Origin: Cyanidiococcus yangmingshanensis
Lineage: Eukaryota; Rhodophyta; Bangiophyceae; Cyanidiales; Cyanidiaceae
Reading direction: 5' to 3'
Length of the DNA stretch: 64,000 nt
Assembly (NCBI GenBank): GCA_013995675.1
Contig: VWRR01000014.1
Location: forward strand, 372,001-436,000
The translations under genes were made by a program, and so were the position numbers. Of this stretch, positions 40,478 through 49,583 are shown in pieces; position 1 is the first letter of the stretch; every line of letters starts with the position of its first letter. A model generated the notes under the pieces. It did not search any database and had not been told where the DNA came from. It saw nothing but the letters and a program-made list of their open reading frames with translations.

Positions 40478-42599
40478 CCCCGTCGACTTCGGTGAATGCT
40501 CGAAAGTCTAGTCCGGTTGCAGATTCATTCGGACTGGAGCGAGAATCCAAAGTGTCTTGAGGAATGGTACGCAGGCGACGCACGATGCCGTGTTGAAGGT
40601 CTGCTTCGAACAGGTCGAGGAGCGGTCGCGGCTCTACTTCACGGAGCGCACGAAAATGGGTCATGCTTTCCCGGAAGCTGTACCCGGCCAGAAAACAGAT
40701 ATGATCACAGGTTTCGGTTTCGGTGACGCTCGCATTACCCAGGGGTGATACAAAACGCAAGTTCGTCAATGCGCGAGCGCGGGTGGCGTCCAGCGGTAGA
40801 CTCGCTCGCTCCCGCAACTCGAAATAGCCGAAAGCGTCACGCTCATCACTTTGTGGCGATGAGGCAATGCCTGCCCCGGATGACCTCAGGTGCGGTGCTA
40901 ATGACCCCATCATAACCTCATAGATCACGATACGTGCAGTGTAAGGCGAGCAGCGAGCATGTTGAGTGGAGTCAGTTCGCGTTTGGTGCATTGAGCGAGC
41001 ACCAGTGCCAGCTGAAGCGTTCTCATCCGCATGTGCCGCGCTGAACGCGCCCTCCTGACCACCTCGACTGTGAAGGATGCAGACCACAATGTGGCGGCCG
41101 TCCGCAGAAACGCTAATCCCAGCTTCATTGTAGGCGACGACCTGCGGTATTTTGCCGATGAGAGCGCCTAGATGCACAGCTTTGGTGTCGTCCGGGTTGT
41201 GGCTCTCGGGCATCGGGTCTGTCGCATTTTGCACCGGTGCCGTCAACAAGCGATACAGTTGAATGTCAAGGGTAAAGGGCGCCGCAGCCGCTCGAAAAAG
41301 TTCAGCCTCTTGTTCGGCTGGGAGCACTGGCGAACGCGTGCCGACGACCAGAATACCGGCATTCGATGGCACGTCCACCAAATGAACGGGCATGCCTAAA
41401 AAATAGCATGAGGAGTGAGGTCTCGCTGGATACTCATGCGTTCCTGTCTCACTTATCGACGGGTGGGTAACCCGACCACGTTCGGGTCGGCTGCTTTCCG
41501 GCAAGGAGCTTTGTATTGGATCCGTCGACACAGCCGCATCGATGGAGCTCGTGTTCGAAGATTGCTCATCATGGTGTGACAGATCCAGGTTGCGTCGACC
41601 GGCACTAGCGCTCCGATGCAATCGACGCGAAGAGGAAGCTCCCGCGCGATGTCTCATACCTCCAGCTGAGAACATCTCCCGAGACGTGCCGACTCCTGAA
41701 CGCACTGTACTTGGGTTTCGGTGGCCCCGTTCGGCTCCTCGTCCTGTGACGCAGCGTTCGGTCTGGTTTCCAGTGGCAGATAATCGAGTCGCTTCTGTCA
41801 AACGCATTGGGTGTCGCAGCCTGTGGGACGCATTCTCTGTCTCAGAAGATGACTCTGGCTCGCTGGTGCTTCGCACAAAAGACGCTCGACCCGGTTCCTG
41901 ACGACGCTCTTCAGCAACGACCGCATCGTGCTGGCGTTGGGCTTCTCGCCAATGCCAGAAAAAGATCGAGCGTCGAGCAGCAATGATCACCACGTCACCT
42001 GTCGTGTCAAATGCGACACAACTTACGCTCGTTGGGCCATAATCAGGAAAGAACGCGAAATGCTCTGGGTGTTGTTCGCTCACAATGTATCGAGCAATGC
42101 AGTGATCCCGCTGCCAAACGTAGCAATGTCCGCCGAGACAACCACTCACCAGTAAATCCGAATCCCGCGGATGAAACCGAACGCTCCAGGGCGTACGCGG
42201 ATGCCCGTGCAGCTCATAGAGCAGCTCAACTGTGAACTGACTCCAGGTCTCGCAAGCTGCCTCAGCGACATTCGAATCTGCATGAAACGGTTTCCAGAAA
42301 CCACCCTTTTGAACGTTGTAGATTCGCACGACGTGGTCTCCATGTGTTGATGCCAATCGAGTGCCATCTGCGGAGAGACTCAACGCAATCGTGCTTCGAA
42401 TGTACTCAGCTCCGTTTCGGCTCGTCTGAACAGCCAGACGTCGCATCAGTCTTTTTTGTAGCAGAAAACGTTCCCAGTTGGGCGCTCCATTCGTTGGCTC
42501 AGGAGGTATCGATTCCGTTGGGTCTTTTTCTGATATTCGCGAGACTGACGTGTCATCGGCAAGTCCAGTTTCCCGTCGTTCAATCCAATGAATCAGCAT
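40371..42599 (-). CDS. AMBRA1-like WD40-repeat protein
   Basis: From ATG 42599 the product has 742 residues. WD40-type repeats occupy about 50-230: STIALSLSADGTRLASTHGD, HVVRIYNVQKG, LYELHGHPRTPWSVRFHPRD, LLVSGCLGGHCYVWQ, TSVSCVAFDTTGDVVIIAAR, SIFFWHWREAQ. The LASTHG...V.I..V..G and GHRRTPW.V.FHP...SGCLDG patterns are specific to AMBRA1, a CUL4-DDB1 substrate receptor and autophagy regulator in animals, with relatives in plants. A disordered Arg/Ser-rich middle (about 240-440) follows. The C-terminal part (about 440-742) has propeller-like strands (GISVSADGRHIVVCILHSRG) and ends GILYGTQRGELYALVH. The frame stays open upstream to 43043 but without ATG. A role as DCAF is inferred. Confidence 0.7.
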   Translation of the reverse strand: MLIHWIERRETGLADDTSVSRISEKDPTESIPPEPTNGAPNWERFLLQKRLMRRLAVQTSRNGAEYIRSTIALSLSADGTRLASTHGDHVVRIYNVQKGGFWKPFHADSNVAEAACETWSQFTVELLYELHGHPRTPWSVRFHPRDSDLLVSGCLGGHCYVWQRDHCIARYIVSEQHPEHFAFFPDYGPTSVSCVAFDTTGDVVIIAARRSIFFWHWREAQRQHDAVVAEERRQEPGRASFVRSTSEPESSSETENASHRLRHPMRLTEATRLSATGNQTERCVTGRGAERGHRNPSTVRSGVGTSREMFSAGGMRHRAGASSSRRLHRSASAGRRNLDLSHHDEQSSNTSSIDAAVSTDPIQSSLPESSRPERGRVTHPSISETGTHEYPARPHSSCYFLGMPVHLVDVPSNAGILVVGTRSPVLPAEQEAELFRAAAAPFTLDIQLYRLLTAPVQNATDPMPESHNPDDTKAVHLGALIGKIPQVVAYNEAGISVSADGRHIVVCILHSRGGQEGAFSAAHADENASAGTGARSMHQTRTDSTQHARCSPYTARIVIYEVMMGSLAPHLRSSGAGIASSPQSDERDAFGYFELRERASLPLDATRARALTNLRFVSPLGNASVTETETCDHICFLAGYSFRESMTHFRALREVEPRPLLDLFEADLQHGIVRRLRTIPQDTLDSRSSPNESATGLDFRAFTEVDGVNCALFLPMHGSRCVRLVQGILYGTQRGELYALVH

Positions 42600-44332
<1,733 letters not shown>

Positions 44333-45274
44333 CGAGGCGCTACCTCTACGGAGAAAGCAGCGCCGAGACCAAAGACACAGGACGGATTCATTGGTGAGTA
44401 AACCGTACGAATAGGAAATGATGAGAGACCTGATGCGAACCGACAAGGCATTGGGGTCGGTGGCACTGCCTCATATCATCGACCGTGGCTTTATCCTATC
44501 CAGCAGGCGCGTTCTATCCATCGGTGAGGAACTGAAAACGTACCAAAGCCTTGGTCTGGTGAATTCGGCACATCACGAACGAGAAGTTTTCCAAGAACGA
44601 GTCCGGATTCATATCAACGTTGGTGACGCGAGCTCTTGCGACCAAGTCATCGGAGTCAACGCGCTTGAACATGATATATTCCGCCTAGGATGATCGCGTT
44701 CGGCTGCGCCTCTATTACGGGTCGCGGAGATCCCTGAACCATCGTCTCGAACCTGCGCTTGGGGATATAGATCACCGGTCTGGTCAGGTGAGTCGCCTTA
44801 CGAGACCGAGTCGTCGTCATGGACCACTAGATCGAGTTGGGCGATCCGGTTGGATCTCAGCAAGATGTTGGACTCAATCCAACGAATCAAGATAAAACCG
44901 GCAACTACATTCCCCCAATAAGGTTCATTCCGTGGATAGAGTCTACGTTGAAAAACTTGCGTTTGCGTTCAGGAGCCTGCCAGCATCCCGTATCATGCGC
45001 TCGCGTTGCACTGATCTATGCTTTGCAGTGTTTCCATGTACTCTGCAAGCGAGGTGATCAACGCCTGCGCAACTTCTTGGCGGCTCAAGGAGCAAAAGCA
45101 GGTTCCGTGACGCCCTGTTCCCTGGTGAACCCTGTCCTCAATCAGTGAACCAGGAGCGAATGGAAGCCTCGCGGGTGCTTGATGCAGTCCCTCGCGCGAG
45201 CACCAACTGTTCGCGTGCCTAATAAGCCAAGGACGGATGTCACGGCCCTAGTCGCAGTGTCCAGAGCCGACAAG
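44333..45274. other. tail-to-tail spacer with unsupported frames
   Basis: Plus-strand frames at 44418-44693 and 44837-45148 contain some ordered-looking residues (VSCARVALIYALQCFHVL) but no family motif. The spacer lies between convergent adenylate kinase and TSEN34. Confidence 0.35.
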
Positions 45275-46597
45275 TCAGGGAAGTGACTCGCACCAGGCGA
45301 TCCCTCGGTAGGATATCAGGCCTTGCTCTGTATTCTCGACACAAGCCAGGGTTGCGCGCTTCTTTGTGGCCACACCTAACCGTCCTGCGCTAATCATATC
45401 TCGAGGATGCAGTCGATCGTATTTGTCCATCACCGTGACACACAGGCCAGCGTGAAAGAGGCATGGATCGTGCGCGTATGCCAAAAAGTCTGCTCCAAAC
45501 TTGTGACCAATCGTAAGGTAGAATCCTCGTCGCCACAGATCACGAAACACCAGAAACCGGGGGGAGCGCATCATTTGCCTCCAGAATGCATCCTCCTCGA
45601 GGTTACTCTTATCAAGCATCGTGACTGTACGGTGTTCCGTGTCAAGTTCTTCAAAAGGTGCCCTCCCGATATGAATGCGAATCCGGTACGGCCGTGAACG
45701 AGCCTGCTCTGGTCTCTTCCCAGGGGTTTGGCCCTCCGCTGACCTCGTCTCTACAAGTCGTCTCGAATCCGGATTCGTTGAATGTTCTGCGTATGCTCGA
45801 TGGTGCTGATTCAACTGAAAGACAGCTCCAAGGGCCTGCATCGAACGCCTCCAAATCAGTCTCGGTGCACTCATACGCTGCTGGAACATTTCAAACCATC
45901 GCCGAGGCGCAGTTCGTAAAATGTACTGGGCGACCATCTGAATGGCCCATGAACCATAGAGGCGACGTGGTCGCTTCCATGGTCGTGGCCTATCTTGCGC
46001 AATCTCATGGTTCGATTCTGTTACGGGTTGATTCAGACATGGCTGTAGTGATACCGACTGCACCGTATCAGCAGCAGGCCAGCTCGACGGTCCTTGTTCG
46101 ACGCCTTCATCCTCGGGACGGCACCGCTTCCGAGCAAGACGTCGCGCATGCTGACGTTGTTGGGCAATACGCCACTCCTCTTCTGCCATGAATTGGAGTC
46201 GACGCTGCTCCGCAAGTTTCGCCTCTGCAGCGAGTTGCTCCTGTCGACAGGTCTCCCGCTCAGTTTCGAAGCGATGACGAAGCGCCGCGGATGCAGTCGC
46301 ATAGCTCGTCCAGGGTGCCCACTCGAGAACCATAAAGCCTTCGCTGACTCCAAGGGCCACCTCTAGTGCGTTGAGTGCCAGAGGCAGGGCCAGGAACTGA
46401 TTCTGTCCGACGTGGTTCGGCGCACAGCCAACCCACTCACCTACGATACGGAAGACACAACGAAGCCGCTCAGCATCTTCGATCGACCAGACAAAATAGG
46501 CGTTGGGTCCATTTGCAACAACGCGAATAGGGTCCGACTGGGTCCAGCTCGTCGTATTCTTCTCGGGAGCGCCAAGCGTCATGCCCTCAGAGCACAT
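45275..46597 (-). CDS. TSEN34: tRNA-splicing endonuclease catalytic subunit SEN34
   Basis: SEN34 cuts the 3' splice site of intron-containing pre-tRNAs. From ATG 46597 the product has 440 residues. The N-terminal domain (about 25-90) has YFVWSIEDAERLRCVFRIVG and QNQFLALPLALNALEVALGV, typical of SEN34. A charged coiled-coil-like linker (AAEAKLAEQRRLQFMAEEEW) and a long basic insert follow. The C-terminal nuclease domain has FRDLWRRGFYLTIGHKFGAD, the catalytic triad Tyr (FLAYAHDP, residue 374), His (CLFHAGL, 382) and Lys (VATKKRA, 412-413). All three are present, so it should be active. At 440 residues it is longer than human TSEN34 (about 310) because of the linker. An in-frame GTG five codons upstream is not used in this model. 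Confidence 0.93.
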   Translation of the reverse strand: MCSEGMTLGAPEKNTTSWTQSDPIRVVANGPNAYFVWSIEDAERLRCVFRIVGEWVGCAPNHVGQNQFLALPLALNALEVALGVSEGFMVLEWAPWTSYATASAALRHRFETERETCRQEQLAAEAKLAEQRRLQFMAEEEWRIAQQRQHARRLARKRCRPEDEGVEQGPSSWPAADTVQSVSLQPCLNQPVTESNHEIAQDRPRPWKRPRRLYGSWAIQMVAQYILRTAPRRWFEMFQQRMSAPRLIWRRSMQALGAVFQLNQHHRAYAEHSTNPDSRRLVETRSAEGQTPGKRPEQARSRPYRIRIHIGRAPFEELDTEHRTVTMLDKSNLEEDAFWRQMMRSPRFLVFRDLWRRGFYLTIGHKFGADFLAYAHDPCLFHAGLCVTVMDKYDRLHPRDMISAGRLGVATKKRATLACVENTEQGLISYRGIAWCESLP

Positions 46598-47112
46598 GCG
46601 CCCAAAGCTCACTGTGCGTAACGCTCAAGCGATGGGCTCGGCAACACAGTCGACACGGTGACGTGACCAGCAGGATCTTTCCAAAAACGTACCCAATCGA
46701 GATTCGTAACCAGTGGTATCGCTTCAAGGATCCAAAATGGTTCTCGTGCGGGAATGGGCGTCTAGACGACAGCGATCGCTCGAAAGCGTCGCCCTTTCAA
46801 GGTGAGTGCACCTGCAGGGGCACGTCCTTGAGGGCCACCACCACTTCAAGCAGCGCGCTGGCACTTTGTGAACACGTTCGGGCACCGAAAATGTCCCTCA
46901 GAGTCCTTTGATCTAGTCACGAGCTCTTTAAGGGCCTGTCGAACGACTGTGTTGTCGTCCGGCACGCTGCTTGCCTAGGCAACGACGTTGGCTTCGACGG
47001 TCTAGGGAGCGCCTCGACGTCCAACGGATGCATCGACCGATGCAGCGCTCTCGCACAGGACTTGCACGCCCACCTGTTCGTTCAGGTCTCTGGTCTTGGT
47101 TACATAAATAGG
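46598..47112. other. divergent spacer
   Basis: The spacer lies between the starts of TSEN34 (leftward) and the TauE-like transporter (rightward). Short frames only; no motif seen. Confidence 0.45.
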
Positions 47113-48840
47113 ATGAAGAAACGATGTAACTATGTGAGTTTCTGCTTTGTTTTGGTGATGCTTTGGCTGAGCACTGGCCATCTTGTCGCCGCAAGTGATG
47201 TTTGTCCGTACTGTGCTGACTTGGGTCGCGGCTGCGACGCCCAGTTGCAACGCTGCATTCCTTGCAACGGCACGAGTGGCTGCTCCTCCCTACAGAGTTG
47301 CAATCTAGACACTGGTTACTGTGATCCGAAACCGCTCTTTCAACCTTTTGTATGGAACGACGGAATTCTGATTCCGTTCATGTTCCTCTCGTCGGCGATC
47401 CATAACGCTGCTGGGACCGGGGGCGGCACCAGTTACATCGCCTTGTTCGTGATTGTTCTAGGTTTTCGCGTAGCAGCGGCGAGTGCAAATTCACATGCAT
47501 TCATTTTCGCTGGGATGATTGCGAATGTCTTGGTGAATTTATGGGCGCGGCACCCGTTTCGAGACATGCCCCGTATTGACTGGAATCTCGTGGCGGCCAC
47601 AGTGCCGCTCTTCCTGGCAGGCTCAAGTGTTGGGGTTTTCCTGAACCAAACATTTCCGAATTACTTTCTATCGCTCTTTCTGGCAGCAATCATGTTTCTA
47701 TTGACGGTCATTGTCACCTGGCTGGGCGTGCGCCTGAGTTGGCGGGAACTAGCTCGACACCGTCGATGCACTCGCAGCAACCTGGCCACCATGGATGCAG
47801 CCACCGAACGCACTGATCAAGCGGACACAAAGACCACTGTAAAGTCATTGGAGGCGGCATCCTGCGGTAGAGATGAGGAGGACGTTCGCGTAGATGCGAA
47901 AGAACAATCGTTGTCGATCGTGGCTGCCACTGAGCTGGCGACCGCCGATGATTCCGAGCAGGCCGATAACACGTTGCAGGAAACGTTCTCGAAAGCGTCT
48001 GCAAAGACCCAGACTAGCGTTGATGGAGCACTTCAGGGAGCTTGGTTACCGCGTTGGTTGGATCCGTTGTTGCATGCCCGCACACTGGATGAAATGATGC
48101 AGATAGAGCGCTCATGGTTTCAGTGGAGATACATATTGCTTTTGGCCTCGTGCTGGAGTGTCCTATTTGTGGCCCGCTATCTCTCAGGCTCCCGTGATGC
48201 TCGCTCACCCGTTGGAATGCCCTTGTGCGGGGCAGTGTTTTGGGTCGTTTTCGCCCTGCAAGAAACGTACCTGGTAGCTGTGGCGCTCCTGATGTACTGG
48301 CGAAATCGGCGATTGTGGCGACTTCGTCATACACTCGACTTTGCGTGGTATATCGACGCGAACGGTATGGGAGACGTTCCCTTTCGAGACGTTTTTCTGG
48401 CGCCCTACATGCTCTTCTCCCTGTTTGTGGGCGTCCTCGATACCTGGGTTGGAATCAGCGGGAGTGCGCTCCTGGTCCCTTATCTCTATATCCTTGGTCG
48501 GGTCGAGCCGTTTACCGTTCAGAGCTCCATCTCTACGGTGATATTCGTCACGTCATCAGCTGGTGCTGTTCAGTTTCTCGCCTATGGCCAACTGCAGATC
48601 AGTTACGCGCTCTTCTACGGCCTCTGGACGATGTTGGGATCTTTCTTCGGTGTCATTTTGGTTTACTACATCGCGCGCAAGTATCATGTGAAAGCGGTTT
48701 TTCTGCTGGCTCTGGCCGCGGCTTGTGCATTCAGCTTTGGTACCCTGGTCTACGTTGGTATTCGCAATATCGTGCACGTGGCTGCTGCCCAAGTTGGCTG
48801 GGTCTTCAATAACATCTGCGCTGTCGCCTATAAAACCTAG
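47113..48840 (+). CDS. TauE/SafE-family membrane transporter with Cys-rich luminal N-terminus
   Basis: TauE/SafE proteins are putative exporters of sulfite, sulfoacetate or related anions. From ATG 47113 (575 residues) there is a signal peptide (MKKRCNYVSFCFVLVMLWLS). A small Cys-rich module follows (about 30-75, CPYCADLGRGCDAQLQRCIP, CSSLQSCNLDTGYC), then membrane helices: LIPFMFLSSAIHNAAGTGGG (the family's first helix with its GGG loop), SANSHAFIFAGMIANVLVNL, VPLFLAGSSVGVFLNQTFP. A charged cytoplasmic loop of about 110 residues (about 215-325) comes next, then a second half with WVGISGSALLVPYLYILGRV and SSISTVIFVTSSAGAVQFLA. Two inverted repeats of helices match the family. The same N-terminal Cys module and layout occur in plant and protist homologues. 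Substrate unknown. Confidence 0.88.
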   Translation: MKKRCNYVSFCFVLVMLWLSTGHLVAASDVCPYCADLGRGCDAQLQRCIPCNGTSGCSSLQSCNLDTGYCDPKPLFQPFVWNDGILIPFMFLSSAIHNAAGTGGGTSYIALFVIVLGFRVAAASANSHAFIFAGMIANVLVNLWARHPFRDMPRIDWNLVAATVPLFLAGSSVGVFLNQTFPNYFLSLFLAAIMFLLTVIVTWLGVRLSWRELARHRRCTRSNLATMDAATERTDQADTKTTVKSLEAASCGRDEEDVRVDAKEQSLSIVAATELATADDSEQADNTLQETFSKASAKTQTSVDGALQGAWLPRWLDPLLHARTLDEMMQIERSWFQWRYILLLASCWSVLFVARYLSGSRDARSPVGMPLCGAVFWVVFALQETYLVAVALLMYWRNRRLWRLRHTLDFAWYIDANGMGDVPFRDVFLAPYMLFSLFVGVLDTWVGISGSALLVPYLYILGRVEPFTVQSSISTVIFVTSSAGAVQFLAYGQLQISYALFYGLWTMLGSFFGVILVYYIARKYHVKAVFLLALAAACAFSFGTLVYVGIRNIVHVAAAQVGWVFNNICAVAYKT

Positions 48841-49583
48841 AGCCTGGACTCGCTTCCTGTCTTGGAGCGTATACCGACATGGTTACATACCCCGATCCAC
48901 GTCAACCCACAGTACGCAGACAAGAAGAGATCAAGGGGCAGAGCAGCGCTGGCTCGCCTATATCGAAAACCACGAAAGACAACGATGGAATCCGCCTGAT
49001 ATCGTCGAGTTTATCCGCGGTTTTTGGAAAAAACCGCGACCTGGTCAAGTAGGTGTGTACGATCCGCCACCACAAGTGCAACAGAGACCCTCATGCGCAT
49101 AAGAGGCTTCCCTGAGTGAGTACCAGTGCACCAAATATCCAACGCTAGATTGCTGGACACGCATCGCCATATTCATTCTCCATGGCGACCCAGGTCAAAG
49201 GCACTCCTGTTCTAGTCTCATGAACGGACCGGAACGCAATCGAACAAGGGTAGAACGACAGAGACGATACTCGAGTTGAAGACCGCTGGCTTGGCTGGCT
49301 TGGCCACCACCAATCTATCGATGAATGGATGTCGTTGATGCAGATTCTTTCTTCCAATTCACTGGTTGTATGCTTTGTTTCAATTCTGTATCCGTTCACT
49401 GCCAAACTGAGTTTATACAAGGCATCAAACTATTCAAAAGGTGACGTATTCAATCGTGCTGGATAACCGTCGTTCCACTTTGTTTTGAGAGGAGCGTTTT
49501 ACTGTCTGAAACGTACTTTTTGTTGTGCGACGCTGCCTAGGTCACGTTCCGGTGAACTTGCTGGGCGTGCTTGTGTGCAACAC
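48841..49583. other. spacer with a possible small plus-strand gene
   Basis: At 48879 an ATG opens MVTYPDPRQPTVRRQEE. Another frame then reads QRWLAYIENHERQRWNPPDI and VEFIRGFWKKPRPGQVGVYD to a stop at 49100-49102. The second part is well patterned but has no ATG of its own. Joining the two needs a single-base change in the opposite sense to the other genes (for example one G missing from GGGG near 48938). No family recognised. The stretch 49103-49583 shows nothing. Confidence 0.3.
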
